Of a DNA stretch of 64,000 nt, positions 9,846 through 19,206 are shown piece by piece. The translations under genes were made by a program, and so were the position numbers. The DNA lies in assembly GCA_022772085.1 (NCBI GenBank), contig JALFBN010000015.1:1-64000 (forward strand), given 5' to 3'. The DNA is from Porphyromonas sp. (GTDB lineage Bacteria; Bacteroidota; Bacteroidia; Bacteroidales; Porphyromonadaceae). The notes below the pieces were generated by a model. The model was not told the origin of the DNA, did not search any database, and worked only from the letters and a program-made list of their open reading frames with translations. Position 1 is the first letter of the stretch; each line of letters opens with the position of its first letter.

Positions 9846-12800
9846 ATGGCATCTCTCAACGTATATACCGCCTCGGCAGGTGCAGGTAAAACCTATACGC
9901 TCACCCTAGAATATCTCTCCTTGGCTCTACAACAACCTGAGGAGAAATATCGGCATATCTTGGCCATGACCTTTACCAATAAGGCCACCAACGAAATGAA
10001 GAGCCGAATTATTGAGGAACTCTACCAAATCTCCCAAGGGAATACCGAAAATCCCCTTGCCCAAACACTGGGGGAACGACTGCGGCTCGAACCCGAAGAG
10101 GTGATGACGCGTGCCCAACGCACCCTAACTGCCATATTGGGAGACTACAGTGCATTTCATATCAGCACCATTGACGCCTTTTTTCAAGAGGTTGTACGAG
10201 CCTTTGCCTTTGAACTCAACTTCGGGGGAAACTACAAAGTAGAGATGGACTCGGACCTCTGGCTACACAAAGCCACGGTCCTCTTACTTCACAGCCTGGA
10301 CGAGAAGCGTCTCAGTGACACCCGAAAGTGGATCTACCAACTCGCAGAAGAGAACTTGGATCAGAAAGGAACGAATCAGATAGATCGACTTCTAGAAACC
10401 CTCGGGAGGCAACTATTTGCCGAAGCTCCTTTACTCGCCATACGTAATGGCAACTTCCCCTCACAGGAAGAAATTGCCACAGCTCGTAAAGCGATCCAAG
10501 ACTACATAAAGCAGTTCGAGAGCAATCGTTACAACTTGGCAGAAGCTTTCCAAAGGGAACTCTCAGCCCACGATATAGACTTTGCGGATCTCCATGGCGG
10601 GTCTCGCAGCCCTTTTAATTACTACAAAAAGATTCTAAAAAGCAAAAACCTAAGCGAGACTATCCCACAGCATCTCCACAAAACGACAGAGAATTTAGAA
10701 CTATTATTTCCCAAGAAAAGCGACCATCGGAGTAAACTCAATGGACTTACAAAAAGCTCAATTCCGCAAATCCTAGAGGATACGATACAACTGGAAAAAC
10801 GGTACTATATCCCTTACCAAACAGCAAAACACACTTATGAAAATCTCAACCTCCTAGGCACGCTCATCGACCTCAACAACACGATGATGCAACAAGGGCG
10901 TGAGACCAATACACTCCTTCTCTCGAGCACACAACAATTCATCCAGCAGATTATTGACAATGCCGAAACTCCTTTTATTTACGAACGCCTAGGTACAAAC
11001 CTACAACACTTGATGCTGGATGAGTTCCAAGATACGGCACGACTGCAATATGACAATCTCAAACCGATCCTCACAGACTGCCTAGCCTCTCAGGGGCAAG
11101 ACAGCCTTATCGTGGGTGATGTCAAGCAGAGTATTTACAAGTTTCGTAACTGCGATCGACACCTCCTCGGGAGTGCCATCCGGCGGGATTTTGCAGACCT
11201 CTATAAACATCACCCTCTACAACACAACTGGCGTAGTACGCCTGAGGTTGTTCGCTTTAATAATGCGATTTTTACGCAACTGCCTACACTCATAGAGCAG
11301 GCAATCCAAGATGATCGAGAGGAGACGATGGCTCCTTTTGAGTCCATGGGGCTAACCCAAGCCATCCCTGAGAGCTTCTTTCAAGAGGTAAGCGATTGCT
11401 ATGCCGAAGTGGTGCAACAAATTTCCCCAAAAAACAAAGATAAAAAGGGAGGTATTGAGATCTACCGCTATCCGAAAGAAAAGGCCGATGGGGGAGAGGA
11501 TGAGACTCCTAATGCCCTAAACATCACAGAGAACATCCCTCACGTAATCCTATCCCTTGTGGAAAATCGGGGTTACAAAACACAAGACATCGCCATCCTT
11601 GTTAATACGAATCAAGAAGTAACACAAGTGGCTGAGTGCTTGATCAACTACTCCAAAAAGCATCCCGATAAAGCCCATTTGCTGAAGTTTGTTTCGGAGG
11701 AGGCTCTCAAAATCACCAATTCGCCCATCATCCGCTTTCTGATCGCCCTACTTCAAGCCCTCTCAGAGGGGGCTCGGGAGAATGGTGCACTCTTTAGGAT
11801 GGCAGAAGTACACTATGAATTAATTATTCAAAAGCGACACCTCCACGAGGGGCTCCCCATCTCCTCTTTTGCAGATCTATATAGCTCCACGCTGCAGCAG
11901 CTTCCCTACCTCTCCCTATTTGATCTCGTAGAGCGCACCATCGGGCAACTGCATCCCTTGATCAAGCAGGCGGATTATCCTTACATAACAACACTGTTGG
12001 ATCAATTGTACACCTTTCACTGCGATGAGATCGCCGACTTGCATGGCTTCCTCGAATGGTGGGAAATCAAGGGATCCAAGAAGACATTACCTGCAGACGA
12101 ATCCGACAACGCCATCAGTATTACGACGATACACAAATCCAAAGGGTTGGGGTTTTCAATTGTGTTACTGCCCTTTTTGGAGTGGGATCTCGCCAAGATA
12201 AACAGTAGAGACACCTCCTATATTTGGAGTCAAGTGAATCCCAAGATCGCACAAGAGATCGGCTTCTCTCTCTCCATTGTACCACTCAAACTATCAAAAA
12301 AACTCGCCCAAACATATTACGCTGAGGAATTTTACCGTGAGTTTATTGACAAGATCATTGATCGACTTAATCTCTTCTATGTAGCCATGACTCGAGCCAA
12401 AACAGGATTGGTGCTTTGGTTACCCGAGGGCAAAGGCAATCAAAAAAAAGGCTTCAACCTAGATCAATTACTCAACCGGTTATTGGAGAGAAGCGACCTC
12501 GCAGAACTCTTGACGGCAATACCGGCCTCCTCCCAAAAGGAGGAGATCTCTTCTGAGAGAAAAGAGCGCAACATCCCCTTTCCCCTTGCTATCGCAACAG
12601 GAGGGGAGCAACAACATATCTCTATTAAGTTAAGGGGACGCCAAGCCTATCAAGAAAACGAGGCGGTACGATTTGGATCGACCATGCACCGTCTTTTGAG
12701 TTTGATCAAAACTCCCACAGATCTCCCGCATGCCCTTCGACTGGTTGTGGATGAGGGTATGATCATCGCAGACGACCAAGAGAAGATCCAAACCATTCTC

Positions 12801-13100
12801 TCTCAAGAGTTGGCTCGAGCAGAAGTAGCTCCTTGGTTTGCGCCCGATGTTGAGGTTTTGAACGAACATTCCATACTACTTGCTCATAACCGTGCAATAT
12901 CCCGTCCTGATCGCATTGTACTGACACCACAGGGAAATGTAATCATTATAGACTACAAATTCGGAGAAAAGCAGGCTCGTTATCATAAGCAAGTACGGCA
13001 CTATATGCAACTAATTCAAGCTATGGGTTATAAGTCTGTGCAGGGTTTTTTGTGGTACTTCTCAGATGGAAATTCCTCCATAGAGGAGGTTTCGTTCTAA
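9846..13100 (+). CDS. UvrD/RecB (AddA-like) helicase-nuclease
   Basis: 1084 aa; Walker A ASAGAGKTYTL, LMLDEFQDTARLQ, GDVKQSIYKFRNCD, ISITTIHKSKGLGF, VAMTRAK, C-terminal RPDRIVLTPQGNVIIIDYKFGE nuclease motif. Confidence 0.92.
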   Translation: MASLNVYTASAGAGKTYTLTLEYLSLALQQPEEKYRHILAMTFTNKATNEMKSRIIEELYQISQGNTENPLAQTLGERLRLEPEEVMTRAQRTLTAILGDYSAFHISTIDAFFQEVVRAFAFELNFGGNYKVEMDSDLWLHKATVLLLHSLDEKRLSDTRKWIYQLAEENLDQKGTNQIDRLLETLGRQLFAEAPLLAIRNGNFPSQEEIATARKAIQDYIKQFESNRYNLAEAFQRELSAHDIDFADLHGGSRSPFNYYKKILKSKNLSETIPQHLHKTTENLELLFPKKSDHRSKLNGLTKSSIPQILEDTIQLEKRYYIPYQTAKHTYENLNLLGTLIDLNNTMMQQGRETNTLLLSSTQQFIQQIIDNAETPFIYERLGTNLQHLMLDEFQDTARLQYDNLKPILTDCLASQGQDSLIVGDVKQSIYKFRNCDRHLLGSAIRRDFADLYKHHPLQHNWRSTPEVVRFNNAIFTQLPTLIEQAIQDDREETMAPFESMGLTQAIPESFFQEVSDCYAEVVQQISPKNKDKKGGIEIYRYPKEKADGGEDETPNALNITENIPHVILSLVENRGYKTQDIAILVNTNQEVTQVAECLINYSKKHPDKAHLLKFVSEEALKITNSPIIRFLIALLQALSEGARENGALFRMAEVHYELIIQKRHLHEGLPISSFADLYSSTLQQLPYLSLFDLVERTIGQLHPLIKQADYPYITTLLDQLYTFHCDEIADLHGFLEWWEIKGSKKTLPADESDNAISITTIHKSKGLGFSIVLLPFLEWDLAKINSRDTSYIWSQVNPKIAQEIGFSLSIVPLKLSKKLAQTYYAEEFYREFIDKIIDRLNLFYVAMTRAKTGLVLWLPEGKGNQKKGFNLDQLLNRLLERSDLAELLTAIPASSQKEEISSERKERNIPFPLAIATGGEQQHISIKLRGRQAYQENEAVRFGSTMHRLLSLIKTPTDLPHALRLVVDEGMIIADDQEKIQTILSQELARAEVAPWFAPDVEVLNEHSILLAHNRAISRPDRIVLTPQGNVIIIDYKFGEKQARYHKQVRHYMQLIQAMGYKSVQGFLWYFSDGNSSIEEVSF

Positions 13101-13344
13101 CTCCGACAGCCTCTTCGCGAAAAAATAGAGCCCTGCATTTCAAAAACTTCTACCCAAAAGTTTTGAATCTGTTGCCCTGCAAAAGAAAGAGATCTCGTTG
13201 GTTATAAAGCATCTCTCCAAGAGATCTTCCACACAGATGGGGGATGTCCTTTTTACCTTATCTTCTCCTCCTACCTTTGAGTTCCTCTAGAAAAACTGAA
13301 TTTTTGACACACGTATCCACACGTACGCATTCACCTTATTATTA

Positions 13345-13375
13345 TTGTCTATTACCATTGTTTTCATTATCTTTG
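13345..13375 (+). promoter_or_regulatory. Bacteroidota sigma-A-type promoter upstream of clpP
   Basis: TTG 13345-13347, 20-nt spacer, TATCTTTG 13368-13375. Confidence 0.65.
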
Positions 13376-13445
13376 TTTGAGAAGATGATTTTTACCTGCC
13401 CGTAATCCATCGGGAAACACGAGGCAGACTAGTTTAAGAAAGACA

Positions 13446-14132
13446 ATGACAGTACAAGACGAATTTAAGCACTTTGCCTCCCGTAAATTGGGAATGAACA
13501 GCAATACCCTCCACCATTACATAACAGCCAATGGAGGATATATATCTCCAACAATCATCGAGGAGCGTCAGCTCAATGTCGCTCAAATGGACGTATTCTC
13601 CCGTCTTATGATGGACCGTATTATATTCCTGGGAGCAGGTGTGGACGACTACACGGCAAACGTGATACAAGCACAGCTTTTATTCCTCGACAGTTCCGAC
13701 CCCGGGAAAGACATTTCTATCTATGTCAACTCTCCGGGAGGATCTGTATATGCCGGTTATGGCATCTATGATACTATGCAATATATCAGTTGCGATGTAT
13801 CTACTATCTGTACCGGTATGGCTGCCTCCATGGCTGCCGTATTGCTCGTAGCGGGAACCAAAGGCAAGAGATTTGCACTCCCCCACTCCCGTGTTATGAT
13901 CCATCAACCGCTTGGTGGTATGCAGGGACAAGCAAGTGACATTGAGATCGCAGCAAAGGAGATCCTCCGGGTTAAGAGCGAGCTTTACAAAATTATATCA
14001 GATCACTCAGGCCAGCCCCTAGAGGTTGTGGAGCGTGATAGCGATCGTGACAAATGGATGACCGCCGAAGAAGCTCTTGCCTATGGTATGATCGACAAGG
14101 TACTCAGCCCCAAAGCAAAAAAGAAAGACTGA
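13446..14132 (+). CDS. clpP: ATP-dependent Clp protease proteolytic subunit
   Basis: 228 aa; [52 protein letters not shown]. Confidence 0.97.
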   Translation: MTVQDEFKHFASRKLGMNSNTLHHYITANGGYISPTIIEERQLNVAQMDVFSRLMMDRIIFLGAGVDDYTANVIQAQLLFLDSSDPGKDISIYVNSPGGSVYAGYGIYDTMQYISCDVSTICTGMAASMAAVLLVAGTKGKRFALPHSRVMIHQPLGGMQGQASDIEIAAKEILRVKSELYKIISDHSGQPLEVVERDSDRDKWMTAEEALAYGMIDKVLSPKAKKKD

Positions 14133-14165
14133 ACGAGGAGATATATAGAGAAGCGATAGAGAGAA

Positions 14166-15431
14166 ATGGCTCCTAAGAAAACTGATAATCAAGATCATAA
14201 ACATTGTAGCTACTGTGGACGTGGAGAACAGGAGGTGAATTTCCTAATTCAGGGAGAAGATGGTGTAGCCATCTGCGATCTCTGTGTGGGAGAAATGAAT
14301 AAGATGATCCGCCAAGCAATGGGTCCTGAGCCCATTGACACAGAGGTAGAGAACCCTCCCAAGGCTGATCTGCACTTCGAGAAACTACCTAGACCCAAGG
14401 ATATAAAAGCGTTCCTGGACCTCTATGTGGTAGGTCAGGATGCCGCTAAAAAATATTTATCCGTAGCGGTGTACAACCACTATAAAAGGGTACTTCAGAC
14501 ACCCAATGATGCGGATATTGAGGTCGAAAAAAGCAATATCATCATGGTGGGTCCTACAGGTACAGGTAAAACCCTTTTGGCTCAAACCATTGCCAAAATG
14601 CTGGATGTCCCCTTTGCCATCGCCGATGCAACGGTACTCACCGAAGCCGGTTATGTGGGAGAGGATATCGAAAGTATTTTGACTCGCCTCCTGCAGTCTT
14701 GTAACTATGACGAGAAGGCGGCTGAACGAGGTATCGTATTCATCGACGAAATTGACAAGATCGCACGCAAAAGTGACAACCCCTCCATTACGAGAGACGT
14801 CAGCGGAGAGGGTGTACAACAAGGGTTACTCAAGCTACTAGAGGGCTCCATCATCAACGTGCCTCCCGCGGGTGGGCGCAAACATCCGGATCAGAAGTTC
14901 ATCCAAGTAAACACTCGGCATATATTATTTATCTGTGCGGGAGCTTTTGATGGAATCGAGCGAAAGATCGCCAATAGGCTAAACACACGTTATATCGGAT
15001 ACCAAGAGGATGGAGAGCGTACGTATGTGGATCCTCAACACCTACTCAAATACGTGTCGCATCAGGATCTACGTTCCTATGGTTTGATCCCTGAAATACT
15101 TGGTCGTTTACCTATTCTAACTTATCTAGATCCATTAGAGAGAGGTACTCTGAAGTCCATCCTGACAGAGCCTAAGAACTCCATCATAGGGCAGTACACC
15201 AAGCTGTTTGCCATGGATGACATCAAACTAAGTTTTACAGATGAGGCTCTCGATTATATTGTAGATAAAACCATCAAAGAGGAACTCGGGGCTCGGGGTC
15301 TGCGCTCCGTTGTCGAAACAATCATGATGGAGGCCATGTATACCCTACCGGGTAATGCAGAAGTCAATGAGTTGGTTGTTACCAAAGAGTATGCCCAAGA
15401 ACATAGTAAAGAACTTCATATCCGCAATTAG
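14166..15431 (+). CDS. clpX: ATP-dependent Clp protease ATP-binding subunit
   Basis: 421 aa; N-terminal zinc finger [11 protein letters not shown]...[26 protein letters not shown]. Confidence 0.97.
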   Translation: MAPKKTDNQDHKHCSYCGRGEQEVNFLIQGEDGVAICDLCVGEMNKMIRQAMGPEPIDTEVENPPKADLHFEKLPRPKDIKAFLDLYVVGQDAAKKYLSVAVYNHYKRVLQTPNDADIEVEKSNIIMVGPTGTGKTLLAQTIAKMLDVPFAIADATVLTEAGYVGEDIESILTRLLQSCNYDEKAAERGIVFIDEIDKIARKSDNPSITRDVSGEGVQQGLLKLLEGSIINVPPAGGRKHPDQKFIQVNTRHILFICAGAFDGIERKIANRLNTRYIGYQEDGERTYVDPQHLLKYVSHQDLRSYGLIPEILGRLPILTYLDPLERGTLKSILTEPKNSIIGQYTKLFAMDDIKLSFTDEALDYIVDKTIKEELGARGLRSVVETIMMEAMYTLPGNAEVNELVVTKEYAQEHSKELHIRN

Positions 15432-15494
15432 GTGCGGTTGCATCGAGTAAGTCGTTTTTTATTTGCATAAAAATTTTCTCACCGTCAGCCCGCT

Positions 15495-17669
15495 ATGGAT
15501 CCCAACCTATTAGCTCACCTCAAAGAGCATTTCGGCTTTGAAACATTTAAGGGTAATCAAGAAGAGATTATCTGTGCCCTACTAAGGGAGCAGGATTGCT
15601 TCGTATTGATGCCTACGGGTGCGGGGAAAAGCATGTGTTATCAACTGCCAGCTCTCATATCGGATGGCACAGCTATTATCATATCACCTCTTATAGCTTT
15701 GATGAAAAACCAAGTAGATGCCCTACGCAACTACTGTAATAATGACCGAGTGGTACACTTCCTCAACTCGTCATTGCGCAAAGCTCAACTCGAACAGGTA
15801 AAAATGGACATTATGGAGGGCAAGACCAAATTGCTCTATGTAACCCCCGAAAGCCTAACCAAAGAGGAAAATCAGATCTTTTTGAAGTCCATCAAGATCT
15901 CCTTTTTTGCCATCGACGAGGCACACTGTATCTCCGAATGGGGACATGACTTTCGACCTGAATACCGCCGGATACGTCCCATGATCGAGATCATCGGACG
16001 GAGACCGGTCATCGCACTCACTGCAACGGCAACACCCAAAGTGGAGCACGACATCTTGCGCACCCTCCAAATACCCCATGCAGAGATCTTCCGATCTTCA
16101 TTTAACCGCCCCAATCTCTTCTACTGCATAAAGCCTAAGAACGAGGATATTGACAAGCAAATCGTGCAATTTATCAGATCCAATCAAAAAAAAAGTGGCA
16201 TCGTCTATTGCATGAGTCGAAACAAAGTCACTACTTTTGCTGAAATTCTTCGGCTGAACGGTATTCAAGCCCTACCCTATCATGCGGGATTGGATGCCGG
16301 GGAGAGAACTGCTAATCAAGATGCATTCCTTAGCGAGGAGTGCCAGGTGATTGTGGCTACCATCGCCTTTGGGATGGGGATTGACAAGCCCGATGTGCGC
16401 TTTGTTATCCACTACGATATGCCCAAGAGCCTTGAGGGATATTACCAAGAGACGGGTCGTGCCGGCCGTGATGGTGGAGAGGGGGTATGCCTTGCATTTT
16501 ACACGCCTAGCGATATGCAACGAATCGAGAAGTTCATGCAAGACAAAAGCAATAGTGAAAGAGAGATTGGCAAACAGCTCTTAACGGAAACGGCTAACTA
16601 TGCAGAGTCGGCGCTTTGTCGGCGGAAACTTCTGCTCCATTACTTCGGCGAAGAGTTTAAAGAAGAGAATTGTGGAAACTGTGACAACTGTACAATGCCC
16701 AAAAAGAAACTAGATGCTAACGAGTGGTTGCTATCGCTTATTGAAACGGTATTGGCCCTCAAAGAAAAATTCAAAACGGAATATGTAATTGACGTGCTAC
16801 GTGGTGTAGATACGGCAGATATCGAAACGTATGGACACGCCGAGCTAGAGTGCTTTGGACAAGGAAATGACGTAGATGCCGAGATGTGGCAATGTGTTAT
16901 CAATCAGGCCATCGTAGCCGGATTTGTATCCAAAGACATTGAAAACTACGGTATCCTAAAAATCACCGCCAAAGGCAAGAAATTCCTCAAAAAGCCCACT
17001 AAATTTGAAGTTGTCGTAGACCAAGACGATAGCGACAACGAGGAGATGATTGGGAAAGAGGATGCCTCGGGTGAGGCAGGAGATCCCGAGCTTTTTTCGA
17101 TTATGAAAGAGTATCGTAAGATGCTTTCAGCCCAACTCAAGACCCCCGCCTACCTTATATTCCAAGATGCCTCTCTCAAGGCGATGGCTACGCTCTACCC
17201 CATGACGGAGGAGGAGCTGCAAAACATTCCCGGAGTCAGCCCGGGTAAAGTTCAAAAGTTCGGAGCACAATTCCTCGAATTGATCCGCAAGCATGTCGAA
17301 GAGAATGAGATAGAACGTCCCATTGACTTCCGTATGCGTACCATCCCTAATAAGTCCAAGGTAAAAATTACCATCGTGGGGCAGGTAGACCGCAAGGTGC
17401 CTCTTGAGGATATTGCTTTCTTCAACAACCTAGATATTGACGAGTTGCTGACCGAATTGGAGGAAATAGTTTATTCCGGGACGAGCATTAACCTAGATTA
17501 CGTTATACAGGAGATCATGGATCCATCCGACGTTGATGAGGTGTACGACTACCTCAAACAGGCGGAGACGGATTCTATTGATGCCCTTTTTGATGAGTTC
17601 GGAGATGTATATACGATCGAAGAACTTCGACTGATTCGGATCAAATTTATTTCCGAACTTGCGAACTAA
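15495..17669 (+). CDS. recQ: ATP-dependent DNA helicase RecQ
   Basis: 724 aa; MPTGAGKSMCYQLPAL, AIDEAHCISEWGHDFRPEYRRI, QETGRAGRDG, zinc site C..C..C, HRDC-like region. Confidence 0.96.
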   Translation: MDPNLLAHLKEHFGFETFKGNQEEIICALLREQDCFVLMPTGAGKSMCYQLPALISDGTAIIISPLIALMKNQVDALRNYCNNDRVVHFLNSSLRKAQLEQVKMDIMEGKTKLLYVTPESLTKEENQIFLKSIKISFFAIDEAHCISEWGHDFRPEYRRIRPMIEIIGRRPVIALTATATPKVEHDILRTLQIPHAEIFRSSFNRPNLFYCIKPKNEDIDKQIVQFIRSNQKKSGIVYCMSRNKVTTFAEILRLNGIQALPYHAGLDAGERTANQDAFLSEECQVIVATIAFGMGIDKPDVRFVIHYDMPKSLEGYYQETGRAGRDGGEGVCLAFYTPSDMQRIEKFMQDKSNSEREIGKQLLTETANYAESALCRRKLLLHYFGEEFKEENCGNCDNCTMPKKKLDANEWLLSLIETVLALKEKFKTEYVIDVLRGVDTADIETYGHAELECFGQGNDVDAEMWQCVINQAIVAGFVSKDIENYGILKITAKGKKFLKKPTKFEVVVDQDDSDNEEMIGKEDASGEAGDPELFSIMKEYRKMLSAQLKTPAYLIFQDASLKAMATLYPMTEEELQNIPGVSPGKVQKFGAQFLELIRKHVEENEIERPIDFRMRTIPNKSKVKITIVGQVDRKVPLEDIAFFNNLDIDELLTELEEIVYSGTSINLDYVIQEIMDPSDVDEVYDYLKQAETDSIDALFDEFGDVYTIEELRLIRIKFISELAN

Positions 17670-17713
17670 CATTGTCCAAACACCCCATTCTTCCGACAAA
17701 CATTAAAAGAAAA

Positions 17714-19099
17714 ATGAAACGAACTCGCTTACTCCGCCTTTGGCTTCTCGCCTTCAGCCTCTCTGGTATGACGCTTTGTTCTCTCCATGCCCAACAAATA
17801 ATTGATGAAGTTGTATGGATGGTAGGAGACGAGGCAATACTGAGATCCGATATAGAATATCAAAAACTACGACTATTATCGCAAGGAGTACGCTTGGATG
17901 CCTCTGCGGAGTGCGTTTTGCCCGAACAACTAGCCGTACAGATGCTCTTCCTCAATCAAGCCAAGATCGATAGTATCACGGTGGACGAAAGCATGATCAA
18001 TAGATATGTCGAAGCCAACATACAGGGGATGATCGCAGAGGTGGGATCGAAAGAAAAACTGGAGGAGTATTTCAACAAAAATCTCACACAAATCCGAGAA
18101 GATCAACGCAGACAGGCAAAAAACGGAGAGATTGTACGTGCTATGCAACAGAAGCTGGTCTCCAGTATATCTGTGAGTCCCTCTGAGATTCGCTCCTATT
18201 TTGCCTCTCTCCCCACGGATTCATTGCCCTATATTCCCACCCGATTGGAAGTGCAAAAGATTGTACGAAAACCAACCATCAAACTCTCCGAGGTGGATCG
18301 TATCAAGCAAAAATTACGTGGTTATGCCGAAGAGATCAATGCGGGGACCTCTTCTTTCTCGACCCTTGCCCGCCTATACAGCGAAGATACCCGCACGGCA
18401 CTTAATGGAGGCGAATACGGATTCGTTGGCAAGACCAGCCTAGAGAGTGAATTTGCACGCATCGTATTCGATATGGCTGATAGCAAACGAGTTTCCCCCA
18501 TTATTCAGAGCGAAGAGGGATATCATATCGTACAAATTATCGAAAAGAAAGGCGACCTCATAAACTTTAGACACATCTTACTTCGTCCCAAAGTGGCGGA
18601 CGAGGCTCTTGAAGAAGAAATCCAAAAGCTGGATAGTTTGGCCAATATGATTTCAAGTGGAGCAACCTCTTTTGAAAAAGCAGTGCTAGAGTATTCACAA
18701 GACGAGGACTCTCGCAATAGCGAAGGTCTCCTAGTCAATGGGAACTATCAGAGCAATTATGGTGGTAGTTCGTACTTCCCCTTGGAAGAACTGCCTCAAG
18801 ATATTAGCAAAAATGTTGCAAACATGCAAGTTGGTGAAGTCTCCAGACCTTTTATCATGATCAATGAAAAGGGCAATAGAGAGGTACTTATCGTCAAACT
18901 TCGCAATAAGTACGAAGCACACCGTGCTACCTTAACCGAGGATTATCAAGCGATCAAAGAGCTAGCCTTGCAGGAAAAACGGAATAAAGAACTTGACGAT
19001 TGGGTGCGTACACAACAGCTAAAAACTTTTATCGAAGTAGCAGAGAGCTATCGTAATTGCGACTTCAAGTACCCGGGTTGGATCCACGATAATCGCTAA
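17714..19099 (+). CDS. Periplasmic peptidyl-prolyl cis-trans isomerase (SurA/PpiC type)
   Basis: ATG at 17714 (MKRTRLLRLWLLAFSLSG signal peptide); two parvulin-like segments. ORF track's 17672 start is a TTG extension. Confidence 0.9.
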   Translation: MKRTRLLRLWLLAFSLSGMTLCSLHAQQIIDEVVWMVGDEAILRSDIEYQKLRLLSQGVRLDASAECVLPEQLAVQMLFLNQAKIDSITVDESMINRYVEANIQGMIAEVGSKEKLEEYFNKNLTQIREDQRRQAKNGEIVRAMQQKLVSSISVSPSEIRSYFASLPTDSLPYIPTRLEVQKIVRKPTIKLSEVDRIKQKLRGYAEEINAGTSSFSTLARLYSEDTRTALNGGEYGFVGKTSLESEFARIVFDMADSKRVSPIIQSEEGYHIVQIIEKKGDLINFRHILLRPKVADEALEEEIQKLDSLANMISSGATSFEKAVLEYSQDEDSRNSEGLLVNGNYQSNYGGSSYFPLEELPQDISKNVANMQVGEVSRPFIMINEKGNREVLIVKLRNKYEAHRATLTEDYQAIKELALQEKRNKELDDWVRTQQLKTFIEVAESYRNCDFKYPGWIHDNR

Positions 19100-19206
19100 A
19101 GAGTCTCGAAAAGAGTAAGGGGATAAGGCTTCGAAGAACGAAGTCCTAAGAGGAACAGGGCAGAACCCTTAGAGAAATAAGCCAAGTACTCCTCCCCCTA
19201 ATTCCC

